Part shown: positions 17,065 through 26,616 of the stretch, in pieces
Numbering within the stretch: position 1 is the stretch's first letter
How the letters are laid out: each line of letters opens with the position of its first letter
Origin: an uncultured Tenacibaculum sp.
Lineage (GTDB): Bacteria > Bacteroidota > Bacteroidia > Flavobacteriales > Flavobacteriaceae
DNA: 64,000 nucleotides
Reading direction: 5' to 3'
Assembly: GCF_947498805.1 (NCBI RefSeq)
Contig: NZ_CANMLT010000003.1
Coordinates: forward strand, 465,855 to 529,854
Translations under genes and position numbers: made by a program
The notes under the pieces: generated by a model
The model's input: only the letters and a program-made list of their open reading frames with translations
Told to the model about the DNA's origin: nothing
The model's database searches: none

Positions 17065-18085
17065 ATTGTTCTAATTCGCCGTTTTCAGAGAGAAAAACAG
17101 CGATTGTTTTTGTTTTTTCGAATTGAGAAAAGATAATAATCATTATAACCGTAATAGGTACGGAAAGAATCATACCGGTAATACCCCATATTTTACCCCA
17201 TATTGCTAAAGATAATATGGTAACCAGCGGACTTAAATTCAACGATTTTCCAAATACTTTTGGCTCAATAATATTTCCTACCACTACTTGAACGGCTCCT
17301 ACGGCGGTTAATACAATTAAAAATGGAGTGAACTCACCAAATTGTATCAAACTAAAAATAGCTGGAAATACGGTGGCTATTAAAGACCCAATAGTTGGAA
17401 TGTAGTTTAATAAAAAGATTAAAAATGCCCAGAAAGGAGCGCTATCCACACCTACTAAAACTAATACAATATAACTTAAAACACCTGTAAGTAAACTCAC
17501 ATAGGTTTTTAAACGTAAATAGTTAGATATAGAAGTCTCAATCTTTGATAAAATAGGTTGAACTTGAGAGTTTTCTTTAAAAATTACACGACGTAGCTTT
17601 CGTTTAAAGCTAGCTTCCTCTAAGAAGATAAATAAAGCGTATATAACAATCATAAACGTGTCTCCTAACAATCCGCTTATTCCATTCGCAATATTACCTA
17701 AAACAGCCCCATAATCGAAATTACCCACTAAAGATTTAACCGACTTAATAATGTCTATATGGAAATAATTGTCAAGTTTTTGAATAATAGCTCCAACATT
17801 TGGTTCGTACTTCGAATACGATGAAGATAAGTCGGTAATACTATTACTAATGATTTCTGATATAAAACCAAAACTTAAAATAATAAGCGTAAACACCAAA
17901 ATATTACTTAACCAACGAGGAATAAAACGTTTAGCAAAAGGAAGTTTATAAATGGTTTTGCGAATTTCTCTTGTTAAAAACCAAAAAATTAAAGCGAAAA
18001 CAAAAGGAATTAAGATACCTTTTCCTATTACTAAAGTGGCTATCACCGCAATAGTAACAATAACAAAGTTAGCTGCGTTCTTCAT
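17063..18085 (-). CDS. AI-2E family transporter
   Basis: A 340-residue inner-membrane protein of the AI-2E/PerM family. Hydrophobic helices occupy the first 80 residues (VIVTIAVIATLVIGKGILIP; NILVFTLIILSFGFISEII), a soluble stretch follows, and then the family-typical C-terminal block IFLLNYIPTIGSLIATVFPA and VVGNIIEPKVFGKSLNLSPL. Family members have been proposed to export autoinducer-2 or to work as sodium/proton antiporters; the substrate cannot be told here. It is the last gene of the minus-strand run that starts with the nucleotidyltransferase, 12 bp after the EnvC-like gene, and ends at a bidirectional terminator. Confidence 0.88.
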   Translation of the reverse strand: MKNAANFVIVTIAVIATLVIGKGILIPFVFALIFWFLTREIRKTIYKLPFAKRFIPRWLSNILVFTLIILSFGFISEIISNSITDLSSSYSKYEPNVGAIIQKLDNYFHIDIIKSVKSLVGNFDYGAVLGNIANGISGLLGDTFMIVIYALFIFLEEASFKRKLRRVIFKENSQVQPILSKIETSISNYLRLKTYVSLLTGVLSYIVLVLVGVDSAPFWAFLIFLLNYIPTIGSLIATVFPAIFSLIQFGEFTPFLIVLTAVGAVQVVVGNIIEPKVFGKSLNLSPLVTILSLAIWGKIWGITGMILSVPITVIMIIIFSQFEKTKTIAVFLSENGELEQ

Positions 18086-18097
18086 GAGTTGAAGGTA

Positions 18098-19309
18098 CTA
18101 ATTTTTTCGAATCCAATGTTGCGGATTCAAACGTGTTAAATTTTTATATAAGATAAAGCCAAGTCTCGTTTTACCAGAAACCTTGTCGGTAAATACTTTC
18201 CCTACGGTGTCTCCTGTTTTAATTATATCTCCTTTTTTAACGGAAACAGATTCTAAGTTGTTATAAGCAGAAATGTAATTACCATGTTGAATTAAGACTG
18301 ATTTTTTACCATCATTATTGGCTTGAATTGTAAGTACTTTTCCATTAAAAATACTTTTGGCATTTGTTTTTGCTTTGGTGACAATATGTAACCCTGGACT
18401 ATTTATTTTTATTCCTGGAAAAGTAGGGTGTGGTTGTACACCGAATTTACGAGTAATAATACCATTTACAGGCCAAGGTAAACTACCTTTATTTTGCTCA
18501 AAATTGGCTAATAATTTTTTCTCCGCGGCGTCTAATACAAATCCAGATGATTTTTTAGCTCCTTTTTTATTCTTGTTAGCACGTGCAATTGCAGCTCTAA
18601 TAAGTTTATCTATACGAGCAGTAATACGTTTCTCTTCTTTAAGCTTGTTTTGTAAACTTCTCTTGTATTTGCGCTCTTGTCTTTTAATTTTAGTTACTAA
18701 ACCTTCTTGACTCTTCTTGTCTTTTTCAATAGCCTCTTTTTGATCTTTCTCATCTGCTAAAAGAGACTCTTTAGCTTTTTTTCTCTTGGATAAAGAATCG
18801 TTAAGTTTTTCAATTAGTTCAATTTTACCAATGATTTCTTCACCTTGTTTTTTTCGAAAATCACTGTATTGCTGCATATATTTTAAACGTTTATATGCCT
18901 GATAGAAGTTCTTTGAAGAAAGCAAAAACATAGTTTTACTTTGCTGTGATTTACTCTTGTAGGTTTTTACAACCATTTCAGAATAATCCTTTTTAAGTGT
19001 TTTTAACTCCTTGTTGTTTTTCTTAATTTCTTTTTCGTTGTTTTTGATTTCAGAAGCTAGTTCTTGTGCCTCCAAATCAATAGTCTCAATCAAACGCTCA
19101 CGGGCACTAATTTTTTGATTTAGATCTTTTAAATCATCTAATGCATTGTCTTTTTTCTTTTTAGTATTAAAAAGAAGTGAGTTCATTTGTTTGATCTCCT
19201 TTTTAATCTTTTTACGTCTATTTTCAAGCTGTTTTCGAGATTGACCATACGATGACATCCCTATTAGAAAAAAGGACAAAAATGATATGTAAAAAAGCTT
19301 TTTAGTCAT
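18098..19309 (-). CDS. EnvC-like murein hydrolase activator (degenerate M23 domain)
   Basis: A 403-residue periplasmic protein. A signal peptide (MTKKLFYISFLSFFLIGMSSYGQ) is followed by about 230 residues of lysine- and glutamate-rich coiled coil and a C-terminal LytM/M23 fold (GIITRKFGVQPHPTFPGIKI...VLIQHGNYISAYNNL...GDTVGKVF). The histidine and aspartate that bind zinc in active M23 enzymes are not all present; the usual HxH near the end is replaced by RLGFILYKN. It should therefore act, like EnvC, as an activator of amidases that split daughter cells rather than as an enzyme. Its ATG overlaps the stop codon of the DUF4292 gene by one base, so the two are translationally coupled. Confidence 0.88.
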   Translation of the reverse strand: MTKKLFYISFLSFFLIGMSSYGQSRKQLENRRKKIKKEIKQMNSLLFNTKKKKDNALDDLKDLNQKISARERLIETIDLEAQELASEIKNNEKEIKKNNKELKTLKKDYSEMVVKTYKSKSQQSKTMFLLSSKNFYQAYKRLKYMQQYSDFRKKQGEEIIGKIELIEKLNDSLSKRKKAKESLLADEKDQKEAIEKDKKSQEGLVTKIKRQERKYKRSLQNKLKEEKRITARIDKLIRAAIARANKNKKGAKKSSGFVLDAAEKKLLANFEQNKGSLPWPVNGIITRKFGVQPHPTFPGIKINSPGLHIVTKAKTNAKSIFNGKVLTIQANNDGKKSVLIQHGNYISAYNNLESVSVKKGDIIKTGDTVGKVFTDKVSGKTRLGFILYKNLTRLNPQHWIRKN

Positions 19310-20079
19310 TAGAGTTTAATTTCTTTATATCCAGATGGAATTCTAAAATCAAAAGTTAAGTTTTTATTGAATTCTACCGAACGATATGTAATATCAATTT
19401 TAGTAAAATTTTGCTTGTTCTTTCCATGTATTAAAACTTTATTAGGAAAGGTTACTTTATTTTTAATGCTATAACTAGGATATTTAATATCTAAACGTTG
19501 TTCTTTTATTGAATTTACTACCGATTGTTGATTAAGTTTAAAATGTGTTGGGTTTATATCAAAAAACACGTCAAACAAGGTAGGTTGTTTTTTAGGAGAT
19601 AGTCTATAAGAAGCATTCATAATTTCTACTTCTTGCTTCTGCGAAGTAACATCTAAGCTGGCCTCACCAATTAACATATTTTGTAATTGACCAAATGTAA
19701 CATCAACACCCAAGAGCTCTTTAAGCATTGAAAAATCACCTTCAAAGAAATTCTTTTTATAAGGTGAATAAAAACGTACTTTTTGAGGTGTAATTTTAGC
19801 TTTGAATACCGTTATAAACTTAGTTCCTTTTAACCAAATAACTTCATCTTTCTTCAGTTTCATATGAACTGAAAAACTTACATCTTCTTTTCGATCTTTA
19901 TATTTTACCTTTAGTCTAGCATCAATTGTTTTTTCGTTAAATGAAGCTTTCTCATGTTTTTTAGCAACCCTCCTAGCTGATAGATTTTCTAAAACCACAT
20001 TATCTGAAGTAATGGTCTTTGCCGATTTACAAGAAGCAAATACCAAGATACTCACTAAAAGATACTTAAATATTCTCAT
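19309..20079 (-). CDS. DUF4292 lipoprotein
   Basis: A 256-residue lipoprotein with signal peptide MRIFKYLLVSILVFASCKSA and lipobox FASC, so anchored via cysteine 17. The rest is beta-rich (KLKKDEVIWLKGTKFITVF, DVFFDINPTHFKLNQQS), and the family DUF4292 is widespread in Bacteroidota next to envC-like genes. The fold is thought to resemble LolA/LolB-type lipid-binding barrels, but no function is proven. It lies in the order nucleotidyltransferase, TPR protein, DUF4292, EnvC-like, which is conserved across Flavobacteriaceae, and it overlaps the envC-like start by one base. A role in outer-membrane or cell-wall assembly is an inference from this context. Confidence 0.85.
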   Translation of the reverse strand: MRIFKYLLVSILVFASCKSAKTITSDNVVLENLSARRVAKKHEKASFNEKTIDARLKVKYKDRKEDVSFSVHMKLKKDEVIWLKGTKFITVFKAKITPQKVRFYSPYKKNFFEGDFSMLKELLGVDVTFGQLQNMLIGEASLDVTSQKQEVEIMNASYRLSPKKQPTLFDVFFDINPTHFKLNQQSVVNSIKEQRLDIKYPSYSIKNKVTFPNKVLIHGKNKQNFTKIDITYRSVEFNKNLTFDFRIPSGYKEIKL

Positions 20080-20098
20080 CAGTTTTACAACTTAACTA

Positions 20099-21094
20099 TT
20101 ATAAAGCTTTAAGCTTTTTTTGAAATTTATTTATGTTTTTTTGGTCTCCTAGCTTTTTATATGCTTTTATCAATTCCTTATAAAAATCAGATTCCATTCT
20201 TGAATTGTCTATCACAAAATCAATACCATTTTGCAAACTAGCAATTGCTTTTTTATATTTACTATTATCTAGAAGTGCTCTACCATTCATTAAATATACA
20301 AATGGTTGTGCAGGAAAAAGAGCTAGACCTTGTTCACTAAACGATAATAATTCTGCATCTTTATTTTTATATAATTGAGACAGCAAGTTTTGTAGGGTAG
20401 TATAACTTTTATCTTTTGTAAACTGAGTTTTTAAGTCCGTTTTACCCTCTGTATTCTTAGTAATTGGAGTAGTTGATTCTTTAAGAATGTTTTTTCTTGG
20501 AGGGCTATTTAACTTCTCTAAGATTCTTTTTAATCGAGCATTCAATAATTTAGCTTCATCTAATTCAACCAAGACTTGTTTGGCTTTAGGAAGATCTCTG
20601 TTTTGAAGATGTAAATATACAAGAGCCCTTTTTTTCTTTGGAAAAAGCGTGGCTATTTTTTCTTGTGTTTTAATAGCATCCGAGAAAGAGTTCATTCTTT
20701 TTTGAATGCTTACGATATGCTCTAATATCCAAACATTATTTGTGTCTAATTCTAAGGCTTTATTGGCATATTCGATTGCTTCAAAATTTCTATTTAATCT
20801 TAAATAATTTTTAGAAAGTTCAAATAAAACAGCCTTATTATTGGGTAGTATAGTATTACACTCATCTAAAGCTTCAATGGCCTTTTGCCATTCGTTTTTA
20901 GCTTTTTCTGAAAGTGCTTTAAAAAAGAATTGTTGAAACTTGATGTTTTTTTCTTCTTGAATAGAAGATTTTAACTGGATGCTATCTTGAGAATAGGTAA
21001 ATAAAGAGCAAAGGACAAAGAATAAAGACAATACAACCTTTATTCTTTGTGTTTGCTTTGCATATTGTTTTTTATGTAAGTTCTGTATAATCAC
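20099..21094 (-). CDS. Secreted tetratricopeptide repeat protein
   Basis: A 331-residue protein with a hydrophobic N-terminal stretch (VVLSLFFVLCSLFTYSQ) that looks like a signal peptide ending near residue 35, so it is probably periplasmic. Several TPR units follow: WQKAIEALDECNTILPNNK, AVLFELSKNYLRLNRNFEAI, NNVWILEHIVSIQKRMNSF, and a second set near the C-terminus (KYKKAIASLQNGIDFV). TPR proteins act as protein-binding scaffolds. The start overlaps the end of the upstream nucleotidyltransferase gene by 23 bp, and the DUF4292 gene begins 19 bp after its stop, so it is the second gene of the envelope operon. A later start inside the signal sequence cannot be excluded. Confidence 0.85.
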   Translation of the reverse strand: MIIQNLHKKQYAKQTQRIKVVLSLFFVLCSLFTYSQDSIQLKSSIQEEKNIKFQQFFFKALSEKAKNEWQKAIEALDECNTILPNNKAVLFELSKNYLRLNRNFEAIEYANKALELDTNNVWILEHIVSIQKRMNSFSDAIKTQEKIATLFPKKKRALVYLHLQNRDLPKAKQVLVELDEAKLLNARLKRILEKLNSPPRKNILKESTTPITKNTEGKTDLKTQFTKDKSYTTLQNLLSQLYKNKDAELLSFSEQGLALFPAQPFVYLMNGRALLDNSKYKKAIASLQNGIDFVIDNSRMESDFYKELIKAYKKLGDQKNINKFQKKLKAL

Positions 21095-22088
21095 CTATAC
21101 TTACTGATGTATAATTACCATTGTATTTAGCATGATTTCCAATCATTGCATTATCTAATTTGGCATTAGAAACTTGAACATTCGTTTGAATCAAAGAGTT
21201 CACAATTATTGAATCTTCAACAACACTATTTTCACCAATAGATACATATGGACCTATTTTAGTGTTTTTTAACACGACGTTTTTCCCTACATAACAAGGT
21301 TGGATAATTTCTGAGTTCTCTAAAACAACATCGCTTGAAACTAAATCATTACCAGCAGTTTGTTCAAAACCTAATACTTGCTTATTGGTATCAACCGTAG
21401 GGTCTTTTTTACCACAATCCATCCAAGCATCTACTTTACCAGGAATAAACTGAGCTCCTTGTTTTTTTAGAGATTCTAAAACATTTGTTAACTGATACTC
21501 TCCATTCTCTTTTAAATCGTTATCAATTAAATATTGAATTTCTTCTTTTACTTTATCACCATCTTTAAAATAGTAAATACCGATAATAGCTAAATCAGAA
21601 ACAAACTCTTTTGGTTTTTCAACAAAATCAGTAATGATTCCATTATCTAATTTAACAACACCAAAAGCACTAGGGTCTTCTACTTGTTTTACCCAAATAG
21701 CACCGTCTGCATTGGTGTCTAGAGTAAAGTCTGCTTTAAACAAAGTATCAGCATATGCTACAACACAAGGACCAGAAAGAGAATCTTTAGCACAATAAAT
21801 TGCATGTGCTGTTCCTAAGGCTTGTTCTTGAACATAGACAGATCCTTTAGCTCCTAAACTTTCTGCAATTCCTATTAATTTATCTTTTGTGTTTGTAGGA
21901 AATCCTTTAGCAATTGGTCCAATGATGAACGCAATTTCTTCAATAGGTTGATTCACTACAGAGGCAATATCTTCTACTAAACGTTGTACAATTGACTTAC
22001 CGGCAATAACCGTTAATGGCTTAGGAGTTGTTAATGTGTGGGGTCTTAAACGAGATCCGATCCCTGCCATAGGTACAATAATCTTCAT
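21072..22088 (-). CDS. Sugar-phosphate nucleotidyltransferase with left-handed beta-helix
   Basis: A 338-residue cytoplasmic enzyme. The N-terminal Rossmann-like domain starts with the nucleotide-binding signature MAGIGSRLRPHTLTTPKPL and continues through ALGTAHAIYCAKDSL, VVAYADTLFKADF and GIYYFKDGDKV, as in RmlA/GlmU-type enzymes that join a sugar-1-phosphate to an NTP. The C-terminal 90 residues show hexapeptide-like repeats (VVLENSEIIQPCYVGKNVVL, IGPYVSIGENSVVEDSIIVN), forming a left-handed beta-helix. The sugar and nucleotide cannot be decided from sequence. It is the first gene of the minus-strand envelope operon with the TPR, DUF4292, EnvC-like and AI-2E genes. Confidence 0.9.
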   Translation of the reverse strand: MKIIVPMAGIGSRLRPHTLTTPKPLTVIAGKSIVQRLVEDIASVVNQPIEEIAFIIGPIAKGFPTNTKDKLIGIAESLGAKGSVYVQEQALGTAHAIYCAKDSLSGPCVVAYADTLFKADFTLDTNADGAIWVKQVEDPSAFGVVKLDNGIITDFVEKPKEFVSDLAIIGIYYFKDGDKVKEEIQYLIDNDLKENGEYQLTNVLESLKKQGAQFIPGKVDAWMDCGKKDPTVDTNKQVLGFEQTAGNDLVSSDVVLENSEIIQPCYVGKNVVLKNTKIGPYVSIGENSVVEDSIIVNSLIQTNVQVSNAKLDNAMIGNHAKYNGNYTSVSIGDYTELT

Positions 22089-22148
22089 AATCTTTTCTTC
22101 AGTTTTTTTAACAGTGCAATATACTACAATATGTAGTATAGAAAAAAG

Positions 22149-23819
22149 TTAAATTCCTTTCGGAATGGCGTTAATTAAAGTTTGTGTGTAGTTGGTTTTA
22201 GGATTGTTATATATTTCATCGGCATCGGCTATTTCCTCTATTTTCCCTTTGTTCATCACAATAAGCTGATCTGCCATGTACTTTACAACAGATAAATCAT
22301 GAGAAATAAAGATGTAAGTAAAGTTAAATTCTGATTTTAAACTGTTTAATAAATTCAAAACTTGTGCTTGTACTGATACATCTAAAGCAGAAACAGATTC
22401 ATCGCAAATAATTAACTTAGGTTGCAACGCTATGGTACGAGCAATCCCTATTCGTTGTCGCTGCCCTCCAGAGAATTCATGCGGATATCTATAAAAATGC
22501 TCTTTTGAAAGCCCTACTTTTTCTAGCAAATTCATAACATATTCCATTCTTTCTGAATTAGAATTCAAAATATGATGAACTTTCATGGGTTCTAAAATCG
22601 CTTTACCAACCGTTATTCTTGGGTTTAAGGAAGAAAAAGGATCTTGAAATATTATTTGAATCTCTTTTCTTAAGAGTTTCAATTCTTTCTTGGGTAATTT
22701 GGTAATATCTCTATTCTTGTAAAAAATGCTGCCGGCAGAGGCTTTTTCTAGCTGAAGAATTGTTCTACTTAAAGTGGTTTTTCCACATCCGCTCTCCCCT
22801 ACTAAACCTAATGTTTCTCCTTCATAAATTTTAAAAGAAACATCATTTACAGCTTTTACTACTTGTTTTTGTTGAAACCAAAATCCACCAGAAACAAACT
22901 CCTTTTCTAAATTAACTATTTCCAACAAAGGTTTTTGGTTATAGAGTTTTTCGTGAAAAGAATTTCTTTCTTCTGAAGTATAAACCGTATGATTAACTGT
23001 GTTATTGATGAAATTTGAAACAGTAGGTAATGTTTTTAAACGCTCTTTAATATTAGGTTTAGATTTTATAAGTGCTTTTGTATACTCTTTTTGAGGATTT
23101 AGAAAAACATCTGAGCTGGTACCTTGTTCAATAATGCTACCTCGATACATCACTACTACTCTATTTGCTATTTCTGAAACTAAAGATAAATCATGAGAAA
23201 TAAATATGATACTCATCTTTGTTTCTTGTTGTAACTCCTTAAGAAGTTGAATTATTTCTTTTTGAACAGTAACATCTAAGGCTGTTGTAGGTTCGTCTGC
23301 AATTAAAAGCTGAGGTTTACAAGCAATAGCCATGGCAATCATGACACGCTGTTTTTGTCCACCACTAATTTCATGGGGATAGGTATTATAAATTTGCTCA
23401 GGTCGAGGAAGCTTTACTTTATTAAAAAGAGAAATTACTTCTGTTTTTATTTCTTGAGAGGAGAGATTTGTATGAGTTTTTAAGATTTCAGCAACTTGAA
23501 AACCACAAGAAAGAGTTGGATTTAAAGAGCTCATAGGTTCCTGAAAAATCATTCCTATTTTTTTTCCTCTTATTTTTTGAAACTCCTTTTCCGTGTAATT
23601 TAAAATAGATGTATTGTTGAACAAAATTTCTCCTTCAATATGGGCGCTAGGAGATAACAATCCTAAAATAGCCAAAGTACTTACAGATTTACCACTTCCA
23701 CTTTCACCAACAATTCCTAAAATTTCATTTTCCTTAAGAGAAAAAGATATGTTATGAATAACATTACTTTTCACATTCTGATTTAAAAAGCCAATAGAAA
23801 GGTTGTTTATTTTAAGCAT
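22149..23819 (-). CDS. Fused dipeptide/oligopeptide ABC transporter ATP-binding protein
   Basis: A 556-residue protein that joins two complete ATP-binding cassettes, as DppD and DppF would be if fused (YejF type). The first half has Walker A GIVGESGSGKS near residue 38, signature ISGGQKQRVMIA and Walker B LLIADEPTTALD. The second half has GLVGESGCGKTTL near residue 330, signature FSGGQRQRIGIA and LIICDESVSALD. The extra C-terminal segment after each cassette, typical of peptide importers, is visible (EYTKALIKSKPNIKERL; NYTQTLINAIP). No membrane or binding-protein genes lie nearby, so its partners must be elsewhere. It would power peptide uptake at the inner membrane. Confidence 0.93.
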   Translation of the reverse strand: MLKINNLSIGFLNQNVKSNVIHNISFSLKENEILGIVGESGSGKSVSTLAILGLLSPSAHIEGEILFNNTSILNYTEKEFQKIRGKKIGMIFQEPMSSLNPTLSCGFQVAEILKTHTNLSSQEIKTEVISLFNKVKLPRPEQIYNTYPHEISGGQKQRVMIAMAIACKPQLLIADEPTTALDVTVQKEIIQLLKELQQETKMSIIFISHDLSLVSEIANRVVVMYRGSIIEQGTSSDVFLNPQKEYTKALIKSKPNIKERLKTLPTVSNFINNTVNHTVYTSEERNSFHEKLYNQKPLLEIVNLEKEFVSGGFWFQQKQVVKAVNDVSFKIYEGETLGLVGESGCGKTTLSRTILQLEKASAGSIFYKNRDITKLPKKELKLLRKEIQIIFQDPFSSLNPRITVGKAILEPMKVHHILNSNSERMEYVMNLLEKVGLSKEHFYRYPHEFSGGQRQRIGIARTIALQPKLIICDESVSALDVSVQAQVLNLLNSLKSEFNFTYIFISHDLSVVKYMADQLIVMNKGKIEEIADADEIYNNPKTNYTQTLINAIPKGI

Positions 23820-24139
23820 ATTAGGTAATAAGAAAACAAGAGTTTCAACGAAATTAATAAAAATGTTTTAGTGGTGATAGTGTTAAGTATAACTTAATTC
23901 CATTTTGTGAACAGAATTACAAAATCCCAATCCCCCTGTATTTCGAACTTTTTATTTCTTAGCTTATGATAAAGTTGACTCAATTTTTGAATATACGTTT
24001 ATCGAAAAATACTCGTAATTCTTTGGTTATTAGATAATAAAAGTTATTTTCGTTAGCAATTTGATAATATTTTAATATAATTTATGATCAAATGTCAGAA
24101 TATTAACATAAGTATTAACTATAACCAAAACTTTTAACA
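23820..24139. other. Intergenic region before the T9SS protease cluster
   Basis: A stretch of 320 AT-rich bases between the divergent ABC ATPase and metalloprotease genes. I see no gene or repeat. It must hold both promoters, but no clear TAnnTTTG box stands out. Confidence 0.5.
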
Positions 24140-26377
24140 ATGAGAAAAATTACTTTATTTTTCCTTTCACTCATTTTTGTTAGTAGTACATTACTCTCTC
24201 AAGAAAAAAGGAATTGTCATTCTATGAACAATTTGGAGTATCGACAATCTTTAGATCCTTCTTTAAAACAAAGAATGGATGAAATCGAATCTTTTACACA
24301 AAAAAGGGTAAAAGAAATGCAAAATCTTCAAGGCAAAGTTAATGGACAAATTATAACCATTCCAGTGGTTGTTCATGTTATTTACAACAGCGCACAAGAA
24401 AATATTAGTATGGCACAAATTCAATCTCAGATTGATGTGTTAAACGAAGACTTTAGAAGAACGAATTCAGATGCTACCAATAAATGGTCGCAGGCAGCAG
24501 ATACTCAAATTGAGTTTCAATTAGCAACAGTTGATCCTAATGGAAATTCAACTACAGGTGTTACAAGAAAGTCATCGAGTAAAACATCTTGGGGAACCAA
24601 TGATGCCATGAAGAAATCTTCTCAAGGAGGAGTAGATCCATGGAATGCTGGGGAGTACCTAAATATGTGGGTATGTAATATCGGTGGAGGAATTTTAGGA
24701 TATGCTCAGTTCCCAGGAGGTAGTGCTTCTACAGATGGAATTGTAATGAGTCCACAATATTTTGGTAGCTCAGATAAAGGATCAGGATTCTATTTATCAG
24801 CGCCATTTGATAAAGGACGTACTACAACCCATGAGATAGGTCACTTCTTAAACTTACGCCATATTTGGGGTGATGGAGGATGTAGTGTAGATGATTTTGT
24901 TTCAGATACACCAACATCAGATGCTGCAAATTATGGTTGTGCAACAGGTCATAATTCTTGTGGTAGTGAAGATATGGTTGAAAACTATATGGATTATTCG
25001 GATGATTCTTGTATGAATTTATTTACTACAGGACAAAAAAATAGAATGCGTGCAGTGTTAGAAGCTGGAGGTTCTCGTAGAAGCTTAGCTTTATCAGATA
25101 AATTTGGAGGAGGATCTACTCCAACATGTTCAGATGGAATTCAGAATGGAGACGAAACAGGAATTGACTGTGGAGGTTCTTCTTGTGCTCCATGTCAAAC
25201 ATCATGTACAGATAATGAAGCAACATTTAGTTTAACTTTTGATAATTATGCTTCTGAAACTTCATGGACAATTACAAATTCTTCTGGAACTACGGTTGCT
25301 TCAGGAAGTGGTTATGGAAGTGCTAATAACGGAACAACGATTACTGAAAACTTATGTTTACCAGATGGTTGCTATACATTTACTATAAATGATTCTTATG
25401 GAGATGGAATATGCTGTTCTTATGGAAATGGATCATACTCAATTACAGATTCAAGTGGAAGTTTGGCTTCAGGAGGTTCTTTTGGAAGTTCAGAATCTAA
25501 GCAGTTTTGTGTAGGAGGTTCTGCACCACCAACGTGTTCAGATGGAATTCAGAATGGAGATGAAACAGGTATAGATTGTGGAGGTTCTTCTTGTGCTCCA
25601 TGTGATACTGGAGGAGGAAATACCGTTTTACACGAAGGAACATTCGAATCTGGATGGGACGGATGGTCTGATGGAGGAAGCGATTGTTTCCGTTACTCAG
25701 GATCAAGATCAAGCGAAGGAAACTATTCGATTAGAATTAGAGATAATTCTGGAACAGCATCGGCAATGACTTCTGAAACATTTAACTTATCTTCATTTAA
25801 TCAAGTAGAAGTAGCATTTGAGTTCTATGCGTATAGTATGGAAAACAATGAAGATTTTTGGTTACGTTATTATAATGGATCTAGTTGGTCTACATTAAAA
25901 GAGTGGAAAAGAGGTACAGATTTTAATAACAATACCTTCTATTCTGCTACAGTAACAATAAATGCATCTGATGTGAATTTTGTAAATAATGCTCGATTTA
26001 GATTTCAATGTGATGCAAGCGGAAACGCTGATCATATTTATATAGATAAAGTTAAAATTACAGGAATTGGAGCAGGAGCAAGAAATGCTGGAGGAGATAC
26101 TTTAGTTGCTCTAAGAAGTTTAGATACTCATCGAGAAGGTGGTACTTTAGAGGAAGAGTTTGCAGTTTATCCAAACCCGGTTAAAGGAAATACACTATTT
26201 GTAAAAGTATTGGAAGAGTCTAATGCAGACTATAAAATCATTAATATGTTAGGTCAAGTTGTTAAAAAAGGAAAACTATCGAAGCAAATCGATGTTGGAA
26301 ATTTACAATCTGGCATTTATTTGTTCGAAATAAACGATATTGATGAGAAAATAACACGGAAATTTGTTAAAAAATAA
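24140..26377 (+). CDS. T9SS-secreted M43 (pappalysin-like) zinc metalloprotease
   Basis: A 745-residue secreted protease. It has a signal peptide (MRKITLFFLSLIFVSSTLLSQ), a propeptide, and an M43 catalytic domain with HEIGHFLNLRHIWGD near residue 230 (zinc-binding HExxHxxGxxH). Downstream come a conserved cysteine-rich part (SDTPTSDAANYGC, NYMDYSDDSCMNLFT with the Met-turn) and two copies of CSDGIQNGDETGIDCGG with six cysteines each in a CxPC pattern. Between these is a small domain with a CCSYGNGSYS-like motif. The C-terminus (FAVYPNPVKGN...FEINDIDEKITRKFVKK) is a type A T9SS sorting domain, so the protein leaves through the Por secretion system and may be attached to the cell surface. First of four T9SS cargo genes in a row. 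Confidence 0.93.
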   Translation: MRKITLFFLSLIFVSSTLLSQEKRNCHSMNNLEYRQSLDPSLKQRMDEIESFTQKRVKEMQNLQGKVNGQIITIPVVVHVIYNSAQENISMAQIQSQIDVLNEDFRRTNSDATNKWSQAADTQIEFQLATVDPNGNSTTGVTRKSSSKTSWGTNDAMKKSSQGGVDPWNAGEYLNMWVCNIGGGILGYAQFPGGSASTDGIVMSPQYFGSSDKGSGFYLSAPFDKGRTTTHEIGHFLNLRHIWGDGGCSVDDFVSDTPTSDAANYGCATGHNSCGSEDMVENYMDYSDDSCMNLFTTGQKNRMRAVLEAGGSRRSLALSDKFGGGSTPTCSDGIQNGDETGIDCGGSSCAPCQTSCTDNEATFSLTFDNYASETSWTITNSSGTTVASGSGYGSANNGTTITENLCLPDGCYTFTINDSYGDGICCSYGNGSYSITDSSGSLASGGSFGSSESKQFCVGGSAPPTCSDGIQNGDETGIDCGGSSCAPCDTGGGNTVLHEGTFESGWDGWSDGGSDCFRYSGSRSSEGNYSIRIRDNSGTASAMTSETFNLSSFNQVEVAFEFYAYSMENNEDFWLRYYNGSSWSTLKEWKRGTDFNNNTFYSATVTINASDVNFVNNARFRFQCDASGNADHIYIDKVKITGIGAGARNAGGDTLVALRSLDTHREGGTLEEEFAVYPNPVKGNTLFVKVLEESNADYKIINMLGQVVKKGKLSKQIDVGNLQSGIYLFEINDIDEKITRKFVKK

Positions 26378-26406
26378 AAAAATTAACTCTTTTTAAGATT
26401 ATTTAT

Positions 26407-26432
26407 AAACCCAGTGAGTCACTGGGTTTTTT
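26407..26432 (+). terminator. Intrinsic terminator after the first metalloprotease gene
   Basis: The stem AAACCCAGT/ACTGGGTTT is followed by a short T-run about 30 bp after the stop codon. Confidence 0.75.
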
Positions 26433-26499
26433 CGTTTTTTAACGCTAAAAAACGAGGGGCTGTGTTTGGTTCTTGATTTTTATTTGTGCATCTTTTTTA

Positions 26500-26507
26500 T
26501 ATATTTG
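26500..26507 (+). promoter_or_regulatory. -7 box of the second metalloprotease gene with a long leader
   Basis: TATATTTG is 109 bp before the ATG. The leader that follows (GTTTTCGACAAAAAAAACGAG and on to AAACCCTTCG) resembles the leader of the subtilisin gene at 33731-33826. Confidence 0.6.
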
Positions 26508-26616
26508 ACGCGTTTTCGACAAAAAAAACGAGTTTTTGTTATTGTTTTAATTATAAAAACTTCATTTTGTTTAAGTATTAACTAAGTCAAATAATTTAAT
26601 TAAAAACCCTTCGTTC

